Part shown: piece after piece, positions 47,855 through 59,183 of the stretch | Numbering within the stretch: position 1 is the first letter of the stretch | How the letters are laid out: each line of letters starts with the position of its first letter | DNA from: Rhabditophanes sp. KR3021 | Lineage: Eukaryota; Nematoda; Chromadorea; Rhabditida; Alloionematidae | Direction: 5' to 3' | NCBI GenBank assembly: GCA_963281155.1 | Contig: CAUJLY010000001.1 | Location: 6,200,001 to 6,264,000, forward strand | DNA: 64,000 nucleotides | The notes under the pieces: generated by a model | What the model was told of the DNA's origin: nothing | The model's input: only the letters and a program-made list of their open reading frames with translations | The model's database searches: none | Translations under genes and position numbers: made by a program

Positions 47855-50800
47855 TTACAATTCCGGATGCTTAGCCTCATGTTCGACCTTAGAAGCGCTC
47901 TTGCCAGCAAGTAATCTTTGAATTTGTTCATCATAGTCAGCCCATTCTGGAACGATTCTTCTAGCAGCATCAAGTTTAGGTTCTTTGGTAAGAGGATTAT
48001 TACAAAGATCAATTGTCTTAGCCTTTCCTTTGGATCCTAGAAGACAAAATAAGGTTTTAGAACAGCATTTTTGTGTTATTAATTTTGTATTTAGCTGAAC
48101 ACTAGTTATTTACACGTCATAATATTTAGCATCAAATTTAAAGAGACTGCATACTAACAGCTAATTAAGACTTTGTACTTTGAAACTGGAGTATTAGCTC
48201 AGGCTATTTGCATGTAACTTAAAATCAAATTAAACGTATATTACTCATTCTTATTAGTCTTAGTACTTAAGATCGCATCAATTGGTGTTTATTTATTTTA
48301 AATGGTAAGTGAAAAGAAACAATCCACCTAAAAGAAAGATTCCCCCAGTTTCGGAAGACGACGTTAAAGGACTTTCACAAGTATTCTAGAGTAGTGCCAG
48401 CATTGAAGCTGTGGTGATTAAAAGAAGTCTCACTTTTGGACGAAGTTCAAAGCATGTTAAGGATGGAGTATCTCTTAAGACATACTCACTCATTGTTAAA
48501 ACGTTCATGAAGATGTTGGTTGCTTACAGTGAACTAGAAGATCAAGATCTTTTCTGAGAGTTAGTCATCAAATGCAATCCAGAGTGGAGTCTCAAATAAG
48601 CTCAAGGAAAAGAAATGTTCCTGTTCGCATTGTCAAAAGAAACTTTCAAACCTCGACCACATGAAATTCCTTCGCTGCAAGGAATTAAAAGACAAAATGA
48701 ACGCTTTTAGAAAATAGATTAGTGCGATGTTGATTGGTGTTCCTGATGGAAATAGTTCGAGATTTGAGAGTTGCAGTAACCAAAATCAACACATATCGGC
48801 TAAAGTCACTAAAATGTATGCATACTCTACATCTGTTGCTTATTTCGATGTGAAATCTAAAAGAGGGTTGCCACCTAGATTATCTCTAATTTGGGAGAGG
48901 TGTATGATAATACCAAATCTCTCTTCAGTCAACTTGGAACTAAAACGACTTGCTGGGTATGATTGATTGAGAAGCAGTTGAACTAGTAGGAGAATATCTC
49001 ACTCATGTACTCTGCGAAACCGGTAAAAACGATCGAAATGACGTGCCAAAAAAGTTGATTCAAGTCACGATTACTCCAGACGAAACATTGGCTAAAGCTG
49101 TGAAAATCAAGAATCAACTCAAAGCTAATAAGAGAGACAAATCATGCTGTGTTACTTGTTTTTAGATCTACTGTTGTTGCTGATAGGTGTAAAAACGCTA
49201 TGCGGATGAATCAGATAACATTGGAAAAAAATGAGAGCTCACAGACATAGCTTCAACTCTCTTTCAATTGGGACTTCGTTTTTGAAAGAAGGAGAAATTC
49301 CCCCAACAAATTTGTTATTGCAGGAAAGAAGTTGATTGCTGTCAAGAAAGAGTATCCATCAAAGACTATTGCCGAAAATTTCGAAGTTATACTCATCAAC
49401 CACGACTCTAGAAAGCCATCTTTGGATTCGTATCAAACATGAACCCCAAACAAACTCGCGAGTTGCAAAACTTATTCTAAATAACTTTTCAGAATGTGAA
49501 TATAAAGAGCACATTGTGAAATATTAAAATGTATTTTTGTGTTTTCTCATATATCCTAATTGATTTTGAATAATAAACTTTTTTAACTTTGTCCAGTAAG
49601 TTACCCTAAAATAAAAAAATTAGTTAGGATCATCAAAGAGGCAATTACTTGATCGCACCAAGTTTCACACCATAACCATTCTTGTGGTAGTGACTTGATT
49701 TTGACTTGATGAATCATGTTATTTGGTAAATCTTGATCCAAGTTAGCTAAACTATTGGGATCAGCACTAAGTCCTAAAATTAAAGAAATGTAATAACTAA
49801 ATTTGAGGAATAAATAAGTTACCTTGATATTGTCCACGCAGTCTGTCTCCAGCAGCAATTTTTCTGAATTTAGCCAAATCAACGACGTACAGCGCTGAGA
49901 TATGATATCTTCTTCCAGCCAAATGGTTAGCCCAGTACCCACTCTTCCAGAATCTGAACCCATCCATTTCTTTTTTGTTGTCGCAGAATGGAGTATAACC
50001 GTATGGTGCCCCTTCCAAATCGAAGTTCATCAATTCCATCATATCAGTTCTTACAATTTGATCGGCATCAACGAAGATAATTTTTTTAACATGAAGTGGG
50101 AACAATACATCCAAGAAAAGGATCTTGTATCCCCACATAATTCTTTGTTTTTCAGTTTGTTGATGAAGCCAACGAGGCCATTTGTATTCTATCAATTCAT
50201 ACTTAAATCCATATTCTTTAGCCATGGGGTCCAGTGATTCCTTAAATTGAGGACTCACATAGTTATTGAGAATCCAGAACTTGACAGGGTGTTTTGTTTG
50301 CTTCATTACACTAACCATCATAATTCTCATCAAACGTTCATACATATGGCCACTAGCAAGACTGAAAATATTAATTTCTTCGTACGTTTCTCCAGCTACT
50401 AAGTTTTTAACTGATGACCAAATTGAACTACCGTCCTCATCATCCATTGAACCACTGCCGCTTTCACTCAAAACATTTTCATTCAGCTTATCTGCCTTCT
50501 TTGCTACACGAACTTTAATAACACGTCCAAGTAATGAATCTATTAATACAGTAATGACGTCATTTGTTTGCTTTTCTGTATTAGTATGTGATTTGATGTC
50601 ATAAATTTCGCTACTTCTCCCTTCTCTAAGTGTAAGATTGAACACTCCGGGATTTGCTTTGAGCTGGAAATAACCAAGGTTGGCCATTACGATTGTATCA
50701 TACAAATGCTTTTCCTTATCAGTTCCCAAATCGAATTGCAGGCCACGAGGTGGACTTCCTGTCACGTCATCGAAGCAATGTCCCTCTAGTAAGATGTTTC

Positions 50801-53800
50801 TAAGTTGGAATTTAGAGACAATGTCAGACTTTGTGCCTTCCATTTTGATATTATCCAAGTCATAATCAGCAACAATAGGTTGGATCATCCAGGCATCTGG
50901 TGAAATAACATTCAAAGTCAACAATTGTTTTCTCGGCAAATTTTCAAACACAGCTAATGGTACTGCAACTTTTCCTTCAGAGTCAAATGTTACTTCCTGT
51001 TCGGCAACGAATCTATAAAGTGTTACTTAAATATTGTTTTAAATTTTTAAAGGAACTATATGCCAAGGGTTTCCTTTTAAAAAATTTATATTACTTATGT
51101 TCGAATTTGTCGGTGTTTTCAACGTATTTATGTTGTTATTTAATTTATGACGTTTACTAATTACTTCTCTTTCTCTTAGTTGCCCACTCACTCAAACTGC
51201 TGTTAGCTATGGAGGAAGATGGAAAGAAGAAACTAAAAGGAACTAAGGATTAAATGTCCATAACTATTGGCATAAACAACTGAGCTACGGAGCACCAGGA
51301 AAGGAACTACCAATCGCTGTCTATTGGAAGAAAAGGAGTACCAAAGCTGAAGGTAAATTTGCATTTTAAGTGTTAAGTAATAGTTCCAGTCAAACCTCCA
51401 CAGCCAAAAGCTTTATTTCTTCTGTTTCAAAGAAAGGATAATTTTAGTTTAACTGGACATCAAAAGCTCTTGGAAAGAAGTAAACCAAAAGTTATAAAAT
51501 GATGTTCGAGCTTAAAATGATTTCTGATGACTAACTTTAATATTTTGTTCATTCTTTTAAATTTTTTGTTTTTCCTCCCCCAGTTTTAATAAAAGGCATA
51601 CCTATAGAATCTTTTGATTGGTAATTCACTCAATTGGTTTTGTGGATTTAGAACGATTTTTAAATCAGCATTAATTGCTTTGAGAACGAGCTTGAGAATT
51701 GCACTGAGTTTTTGAGCACCCTTGCTTAAAGGATCAATGACTACAATCACATCAATTGAGGCTCTCTTTTGATCAGGAGCAACCATGTGAACCACAGCAT
51801 GTTTATCATTTGCTAAAAGTACCCAATGTCTTGTCTTTTTGATTCCTGTCTTTCCTAAAAATTAGATAAGTAAATAAATATAAATAGATAAACTTTACCA
51901 ATTGTCGCAATACTTCTCATCACAACGTCGCTATCTTTTCCATTTTCCTTTTCAACTCCCCATCTTGCAACTTGCCTAGCAATCTTCTCGGCTCCCTTTG
52001 ATTTACTAACAACTTCTAAGAGACCGAAGTCGTTAGCGTCAATACTTTCACCGTCATTTAAAGTTCCGAACAATTGCCCATTAGCTACAAATGAACGAGC
52101 CCCACCTTCAAGTTGTAATACTGTTTTAGCGTAATTAGTTTCAAATTTAAGTCCTTCATCCGATAATAATTTGAATTCCTTCTTGAAACTATCAGTGGAT
52201 ATTCCATTTGGTGCAACTTCATCAATATCAAAATTACCAGCATTAATTTTCTTGATCATTCCTTCTTCGAGGACTTTGTTTAGTACCTGTTTAGCAATGT
52301 TGTGTGGCAAAAGTCTGATAATTGCATGAATAGTCTTAGTAGCTTTTCCAAATTCTTTGATTCCGTTCTTGGCATTATTAATAACAGCTAATCTAGTGTT
52401 CTTTGATTTTTTCAAGAACTTCAATCCTTGTCTGAACATTTCCCTGAATTGAACGTCTTCAAAGTCTCCGACAATCCATAAAGTCAAATATTTAGTGGAA
52501 TCAACGTCGCTTCTGGCCAAATACTTAATTCTTGAAATCATACATTGTGACTTTTCTTTTTCGCTTAATCTATTGAAGTCATTAATATTTTTGCCTTTAC
52601 ATTCATTGACATAAGTTAGGGTCAAAAATTGACTTTCGACTTCCAAGATACGTTTGTTCAGACGAGGTAGGACATTTGGTCTTGACATAATCCAGTTCAT
52701 TACATTATCTATAACTACCAATAATTAATACAAGGATTGCTGAGTGTCTTATTAGTAATTTGCTTTCAAGAAAAGTATTTAAAGCAGATAACAGTGCCAA
52801 CTCTTCTACAACAAGTAAACATTTGGAACTGTACCCATGTTTGAAGTCTATTACAATTGATATTTAATTTAGACCAAGGAAAGCTAAAAGATATTATTGC
52901 TGATACTAGTATAAAGATTAGTCGATGGAGATTGTTCAGTTAAAGATCTTATATAAATAATATAGATTATTTGCTTTAGATGGTAAAGAAGAACATAAAA
53001 TATGAGTAGTGATAATGAAGAACAGAAGGCTGTTGAAGCTGCATTTGAGTTGATTTGCCTAAGTATTGACGAAGGATAAAAGATAATTAAAATTCCTGCA
53101 ATCAAGTTACATTTTGTGAAAAGTTCAATATTATTACTGCAAAAAGGAATAGAACGTAGTAATCAATTGGCAACTAATGTAGAGACGTTTGTTTGACGGT
53201 GTGTTTCTGGGAAACTTCAAATAAGACCTTCATCGATCTCTAAAAATGTTTGGTGTTCATCAATCCAGACATTACAAAAGATGTGCTGAAAGATGCAGAA
53301 CTTGCCAAGAAACACGTTCTACAAATTGGTGAAATTACAAAATAAATGACGCCCCACGTGTATTCTACAACAGAACAGCTAAGTGGAGGTTGTTTCGATT
53401 CAAAAGAAAAGGCAATAAACAAGGTTTTTGATTCTGGCGAAGAAATAGTTGTTCTAAAAAAGACTTATTCCCGTAAGAAAATGGCGAAAACGTGAAAGAC
53501 ATTCTGAACGCTTACTTTAGAGATGAAGCCACTAATTATGAATCTGGGAAGTCTTCCTTTGACAACTTCTATCAAATGTCTCCAGAAAGAAGGGATGAAT
53601 TTGCAGGACATTTTAGATGGTAATGAACGTGTTTTCTTAGACAAACACCAAATAAAGCCTGATTTGATAATTAAATACTCATATTTTTTATACCATTTTT
53701 AATTTAATAAAAACTAGCCTTTGTCAGACAATTTCCCTTCCATCACAGCCTTTTGGAAAGTTGGAGTTTGTTTGGTAATTTCGTTTGATAAGGCTTCTTC

Positions 53801-55687
53801 GATTTTGTCGGCAGACAAGCTAGTTTCCTCAAAGACAACACCATTTAGCATCACTTTTGGACTTTCTCCAAGACCACTCTTTTTCAACCAAGATCTGCCA
53901 GTAGCTCTTCCTTGATTATAATCCGAATCTTGACCAAAGACCTCCGAAATTTCAACATCCTTGAAGTATTTTTTGAAAAAATTATGAATATTTTGGACAG
54001 TAAAATCTTCCATGAACAAATCAAACATCTTATTGCACAGATTCAAGGCTTGGGCTGGTGTCTTTTCACTCTTTGCATAATTGTAAAAGTTAACAAAAGC
54101 AACGGCAGCATTATTCATACCATTTTCAGTTTCCTCATTACTAACATCCCAAACAATGCCGATTCTAATTGGAATTTGATGTGAGTAAAAGGAATGAGCA
54201 ATTTTCAACAAAACACGATGATTAACATGCTCTGGATTGACGACTAAAACTAAAGTATAAAGATTGCGGGCTATAGGGCGAATCATATTAGGGTAGTATG
54301 GTTGAAGCAGCAGTTTGATGCTATTTCCCATTCTCTTGTATTCAGGATCTTTATCCAAGTTGTTGATATATTCTGGAAAAGCCTCCCGAACATCAATAGC
54401 AAATGAACTTTTATCTTCCGATGTATCGGAGCTAAACAGTAGACCCAAATATTCCTTTCTAAATCCCATTTCGAAGAAATCACCGGCAAGCTTATCTTCC
54501 GCCTTAAGTGTGTCCAATAATTGATAGATGTCCAAAGAATCTGCTTCAATATTAATGCCGTTAATAAACATAGCATTGTCGCCAGCACTAATTCCAAACT
54601 CTTCCTTCAGTCTTTCTTGATTGGCTTCCACTTCGGCTTTGTATGCTTTGTCGATAGTAGTTTGAACAATAGATCTGGCGCGAACTGGGAAATTTTGAGA
54701 CAAATCAATCAAAGTATTTATGGCAGCTTCGGCATTTGGTTCATTGACGACTCTTTGGCCAGCCTGAAGGGCAATATCTTGTACTTCCCATTGTTTAAGA
54801 GGGGTCAATTCTTCGGATTCAGCAAAATGAACTTTCAGTTGGTTTAATTCTTTTCTAAGATGCTCATGCTTTTTTCTCAGAATATTGAAATTCAAACCAT
54901 GAATGTCTTGGTTAGCTGGAGACTCTTCATCGACATCTTCTTTCTTTTGGTTAGTATCATCAATGGCTTTGTATTCGGTATTCTTAATAGACAATTCCAC
55001 TCCATATCCACTCAAAGCTACAGGTGTATCATCCTTATTTTCTCTACCGTCGAAATATCTGATTGCAAATTGGAATTTATCTTTCTTGGCTATTTTTTTG
55101 CAGGCATTATAGAAGGTGGCAAAGTCCTTATCTCCAATTCTACCATACAAAGCAACGATAGGCAATTCAGTGTTTGCAGATTTATGCACATAAATATGAT
55201 CAACCGAGAAAGTTTCTACATTTTTAGAAATGGATTCTGCTCTCTCATTTAATTCATTTTGATTACATACTATCTCTCCATTGATATCCACAAATGTAAG
55301 ACACTTATTTCTGTTCTCTCTAGATTTACCCAATTGCTGAAATAATTCAATAGCGGGGGAAGCAACTCTTAAAGACAACGCCAATTTGAGTAAATCCAGA
55401 CGGTTATCAGAAATAGTTTGGGCTGCCATTTTAATAGCTGAGTCATATTCTTTTTCAGGTGTAGATAAATCAACAGTAGAAGCTTCGGATGCAGCAACAA
55501 TCAAATCCAAGTATTGAAAATAAGAGGCGTTATTTTCTTGTGCAATAAATTCACTAGCTTCTCCTATGAAAGAAGTGTGGTGCCATTTTGCTTCCAAACT
55601 AGTAATAACTTGTTTGTTTCCATCATCAGCAAAACTAAGTGAGCAAAAAACAGCGACACAGGCCGTTAAGCACAAAAGTTTCCTCAT
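47855..55687 (-). CDS. UDP-glucose:glycoprotein glucosyltransferase (UGGT)
   Basis: ER folding sensor that reglucosylates misfolded glycoproteins. Exons: 55687-53719, 52714-51899, 51854-51602, 51012-49823, 49773-49649, a possible one-base exon at 49605, and 48036-47855; about 1511 residues, family-sized. Signal peptide [20 protein letters not shown]. The thioredoxin-like sensor region includes [14 protein letters not shown] and [33 protein letters not shown] and [13 protein letters not shown] follow. The GT24 catalytic domain has [30 protein letters not shown] (DxD), [19 protein letters not shown] and [13 protein letters not shown]. The C-terminus is KHPEL, an HDEL-like retrieval signal. Intron 1 needs a GC donor (AAAG|GCTAGT). 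Long introns carry decayed genes on the other strand. Divergent from CDK8. Confidence 0.93.
48078..49580 (+). repeat. Longest copy of the dispersed intron unit (UGGT last intron, antisense)
   Basis: Lies on the plus strand, opposite to UGGT. The 5' block (about 48078-48230) matches the blocks in the Smad and CDK8 introns: AATTTTGTATTTAGCTGAAC, AGACTGCATAC, GCTCAGGCTATTT. From 48303 to 49527 a reading frame can be followed through stops and frame changes: [20 protein letters not shown], LVIKCNPEW, then [38 protein letters not shown] and [14 protein letters not shown]. The 3' block (about 49405-49580) matches the CDK8 copy beyond the stop codon, including ATATATCCTAATTGATTTT. Family unknown. 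No terminal inverted repeats were seen. Confidence 0.65.
49605..49605 (-). other. Candidate single-nucleotide exon of UGGT
   Basis: Exon 5 ends ...TGC GAT CAA at 49649 followed by GTAATT, in phase 0. The last exon starts GATCC at 48036 and needs one preceding base to read [17 protein letters not shown]-rich acceptor (ATTTTTTTATTTTAG) ends at 49606 and a donor (GTAACT) starts at 49604, leaving exactly one G. With it, the first intron is 43 bases, a normal size here, and the protein reads [12 protein letters not shown], matching WCDDASKKRAKT of human UGGT in spacing. Confidence 0.5.
51180..51352 (+). pseudogene. Exon-like fragment inside UGGT intron 3, antisense
   Basis: Flanked by an acceptor (TTTCTCTTAG) and a donor (GGTAAAT), this piece would read [19 protein letters not shown], a stop, then [20 protein letters not shown] and [13 protein letters not shown]. 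One in-frame stop interrupts an otherwise protein-like sequence. Family not recognised, no partner exons seen. It lies in intron 51013-51601 of UGGT on the opposite strand. Confidence 0.45.
53002..53623 (+). pseudogene. Decayed gene in UGGT intron 1, related to the dispersed unit's protein
   Basis: Plus-strand, antisense to UGGT. It starts [20 protein letters not shown] at 53002 and meets a stop after IDEG. Later parts read [51 protein letters not shown] and [20 protein letters not shown], ending at 53623, with frame changes between them. The last two segments align by eye with [19 protein letters not shown] and [11 protein letters not shown] of the unit at 48.1-49.6 kb, and [18 protein letters not shown] with [14 protein letters not shown]. 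The 150-base 5' block is not seen here, so it is a relative, not a recent copy. Family unknown. Confidence 0.5.
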
Positions 55688-56074
55688 TTAGGTAGAAACT
55701 TCGAGAATACTATAAGAATTTAAATTATTTGTTAACTTGTTTATTAAAATTTGTATTGGGGATTTTTCTTTTAAGCAAGAATAGTCAAGTCAGTATAGTT
55801 GTATGCCAATTTGCATTAAAATTCTCTTAATACGTGTCTTGGACTAAAGTATATTCAAATTTGTTTGTTGACCTACTTGTTTTGTGATTGATTCGTCATA
55901 AAGCATCTTCTGCTATTTAGCCATATTTGTACGTATGACTTATAAAAAGAATAGTCTACATTTTTTTCCTTAATAGTACACATTAATAGAAACATATACT
56001 AATAATAATTCAAAACACTTATATTAAAAGCTAATAAAATCCGAATATTAAACACAAATTCTATATAACAAAGA
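55688..56074. promoter_or_regulatory. Shared divergent upstream region of UGGT and CDK8
   Basis: The two start codons point away from each other across 387 AT-rich bases with no open frame. It must contain both promoters; no specific element was identified. Confidence 0.45.
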
Positions 56075-58321
56075 ATGAGCATGATTGATGCACGCTTCAG
56101 AGAAGAACTTGCGCGTAGAAGAGAAAAGGTCGAAGATATCTACCATTTCCACAACCAAAAAATTGGCAGAGGTACATATGGGCATGTTTACAAAGCTGTT
56201 CCGAGAATTCCTTCAACTGAAGTTTATGCCTTGAAATTAATTGAAGGAACTGGCTTATCCATGTCGGCTTGTCGTGAAATCTCATTATTGAGAGAATTAA
56301 GGTATGTACAATTATAAAAAGTTTATTCCATATTATTTTAGACACGTAAACCTAATCAAACTCCAAAGAGTATTCTTGACAGCCGAAAGAAAAGTTTGGT
56401 TATTGTTTGACTACGCTGAGCATGATTTGTGGCATATTATAAAATACAACAGAAGTATGAAATCGAAGAAGCAAAGAGTTGATGTTTCTGCCACCATGGT
56501 CAAGTCTTTGTTACATCAAATCCTCGATGGGATGCATTATCTTCATTCAAACTGGATTTTACACAGGGACTTAAAGGTAATTTATTTCACCATATCAACC
56601 TAATTTTTTTAGCCTGCAAATATTTTAGTTATGGGTGAAGGACTACGTGAAAGAGGAAGAGTGAAGATAGCTGACATGGGTTTTGCTAGAATTTTCTACA
56701 ATCCTTTGAAACCATTAGCTGACTTAGATCCCGTCGTAGTTACTTTCTGGTATCGTGCTCCAGAACTTTTGCTAGGAGCCAGGCATTACACTAAAGCAAT
56801 TGACTTATGGGCTATTGGCTGCATATTTTCGGAATTGCTGACCTCAGAACCAATCTTCTTCTGTCGTGAAGAAGACATCAAGGCAAGCAGCCCATATCAC
56901 AAGGAACAAATCCAACGTATTTTCCAAATCATGGGCTACCCTGCTGAAGCAGATTGGACAGATATCAACAAGATGCCTTATTACGACAAACTGAAGAATG
57001 ATTTCAAGAGAGAAAAATTCGCCAACTTTGCTTTGAGTAAGTACATGGATAAACATAAAGTTAAAACTGATACCAAACAATTTGCTTTATTGCAAAAGTT
57101 GTTAACAATGGATCCAATGAAGCGAATTTCAGCTCAAGGAGCTATGGAAGATGACTACTTCAAAGAATTACCACCAACAACACTCGATGTTTTCAATGGT
57201 CTTGAAATACCCTATCCAAAGGTTCGTTCGCCTCTTTAATTGTCTTAACTGATATTTTTAGGTAACATACAGAACAAAATTAAAAAATTATTATTAAAAA
57301 TCAATTAGGATATATGAAAAATACATATTAATAATTCATAATGTGCTCTTCATATCCATCTCCTGAAAAGTCATTTAGAATTAGATGAGCAATTTGCGAG
57401 TTTGTTTGAGAGTTCATATTTGATACCAAATCTAAAAATGGCTTTCTAGAGTCGCTGTTAGTGAGTTAATAACAATGATTAGTATACGCTAAATTTGACT
57501 TTAATATACACGTAAATAGCCTGAGCAAACATTCAAATTTGATAGCTCGAATCGGGAAGAACTGATGGTACGCAGTTTCTTTACATTGATATATAAATAA
57601 CTAGCATTCAGCTAAATGCAAAATTAACAACAAAAATAAAAAAGTTGATCTCGAACCTAATTTCCCTTATCTACAGCGAGAATTTTTGAGTGATGAAGAA
57701 GGTAAAGATCCCCTAGCGAATATGAATCTTCAACCACAGCAACCTCAGGCTCAGCCACCTCCAAATAAGCGCATTAAGATGGATGTTGAAAACGAGCAAT
57801 TCAATAAGAACATGAACAATCCACATGATATGAATCAGCAAGGAAATCATGTTGCAAATAACCTCCAAGAACAGCAACCTCAGATGTCAATGTATGCAGA
57901 CAATAATTTGCGAAACAGACCACAACCTCCATCACAGTATAATCAAATGTACAATAATAATGACTTAGCCCGTCGCCAACAAGAGCAACTGCGCGAACAT
58001 AAAATGAAGGAAGAAATTCAACAACAGCACACATTCCAACAGCAACAACAAAGAAACATGATGATGCATCATCACGGGGGACCTAATCCAAATCAGGGTC
58101 GCGATATTCAAATGGGGATCATGAATTTTGAACAACAAGGACATGCCAATAGACCACCTAATTTGATTATGCCTGACAATAATAGAGATCCTAATACAGG
58201 CCAATTTCAAAACGTTCAACAGCAAAGAATGATGCAGCAACAGCAACAGCAAATGCATGGAATGCCAAATAATCCTAATTATGGATGGCAAGGGCCGAAT
58301 CCGAGATATAATCCTCAATAA
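56075..58321 (+). CDS. cdk-8: Cyclin-dependent kinase 8 (Mediator kinase module)
   Basis: Kinase of the Mediator complex that pairs with cyclin C and modulates RNA polymerase II transcription. Exons 56075-56301, 56342-56576, 56613-57221 and 57677-58321 give 571 residues. It has [12 protein letters not shown], the diagnostic SMSACRE helix, [15 protein letters not shown], the CDK8-specific DMG in place of DFG (Asp175), [20 protein letters not shown] and [22 protein letters not shown]. The last exon begins [12 protein letters not shown], which continues IPYPK exactly as in other CDK8 proteins (IPYPKREF), then a Gln/Asn/Met-rich tail of about 200 residues. The donor of the last intron is weak (AAAG|GTTCGT); reading on would end the protein as PYPKVRSPL. 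That 455-base intron holds a copy of the dispersed unit in antisense. Confidence 0.95.
57295..57640 (-). repeat. Internally deleted copy of the dispersed intron unit (CDK8 intron 3)
   Basis: Read on the minus strand, about 57640-57502 match the 5' block (AATTTTGCATTTAGCTGAAT, AACTGCGTACC, GCTCAGGCTATTTACGTG). About 57460-57295 match the 3' block of the UGGT copy, encoding [18 protein letters not shown] and ending with the stop and the shared tail ATATATCCTAATTGATTTT. The roughly 1.2 kb middle of the UGGT copy is absent. The unit is antisense to CDK8 and fills most of the intron. Confidence 0.72.
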
Positions 58322-58639
58322 ATTATTTTTGTTATTACCTACCTCATGTTAATAAAATGTTATTATTTAATACAAACAATTTAAATTTACTAGGTCTCAA
58401 AGTATACAATAAATGACCCAAATAAGCTCTTGTAATATTTATTATGTCCTTTACATCAAATATCAGGTCAATTAAAGGTTTTTGTTCATATACATATTCC
58501 CTAATGTACTTGCTTTTTGATAAGTGATTTAGTATTTATAAGAACTAATAAATAGGAGAATCATGCTTGCTATGCCACGTCGTTGATGATTTAACAAAGG
58601 TTAGCGGGAAGACTGAAATTAAAATGTATGATCCATTTC
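58322..58639. other. CDK8 3' flank
   Basis: Non-coding AT-rich sequence after the CDK8 stop, with AATAAA signals at 58352 and 58409. Nothing else seen. Confidence 0.4.
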
Positions 58640-58983
58640 AAAGAGAGCATATAAATGAAGGATTTTAATGAAAATGTGTGGGCATTCAATTATGTTGAAA
58701 TCAACGTTTCCTACCCTTCAAATTGTCTTCTGCTACTCGTTTTCAATCTACCTATGATATCGATGAAGGCTCTGGATTTTCGTGCGCTCCTAACAAATGA
58801 CACAGCTACCATCACCACTAACAAATTCTTGAAATAATCCGAATGTCCACTTAATATAAATTTACAGGTTAAAATAGACTTATCGTTGAATATCATTTTT
58901 ACGTCACTAAAACGGTAGTCCGTCAGAAAAGCAGGAAAATTTGAGAAAAACATTTTTATGAAATATTTTCGAATGAAATACAA
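58640..58983 (-). pseudogene. BTB-domain relic
   Basis: On the minus strand, DYRFSDVKMIFNDKSILTCK followed by FILSGHSDYFKNLL matches the start of a BTB/POZ domain (D-V pair, conserved hydrophobics, S-x-YF-x-x-LL). The sequence loses the BTB pattern and meets stops in the other frames soon after. No MATH or Kelch partner is present. BTB genes are strongly expanded in nematodes, so this is probably a dead fragment. Confidence 0.5.
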
Positions 58984-59183
58984 CTTTTAATCAAATGTTC
59001 ACCGAAAGCACAAAATAATAAACAATATTTCGAAACAAGCTAGTGTAAATATTTTCCAGCATATCAAAATTTGGTCATGAGAGTCATTTGAGTAAAAGCA
59101 ATTACAATACCTACTATAGTATTTTATTAAATTGCTTATCATTATATTTTATTATAAGAAAATAATGTATAAGTCGTTAAGAT

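Noticed and set aside
48078..48230. The shared 150-base block as an intronic snoRNA
   Set aside because: No clear C/D or H/ACA box pair was seen, and the block is antisense to each host and linked to a coding-like body in the UGGT copy; a snoRNA scan could still test it.
54283..54597. Several minus and plus frames of 70-130 codons inside UGGT exon 1
   Set aside because: They are shadows of the UGGT reading frame with no family-like sequence.
57686..58321. Separate gene for the Gln/Asn-rich frame
   Set aside because: It has no ATG at its start, and the exon begins REFLSDEE, which completes the conserved IPYPKREF of CDK8 in phase; it is the CDK8 tail.
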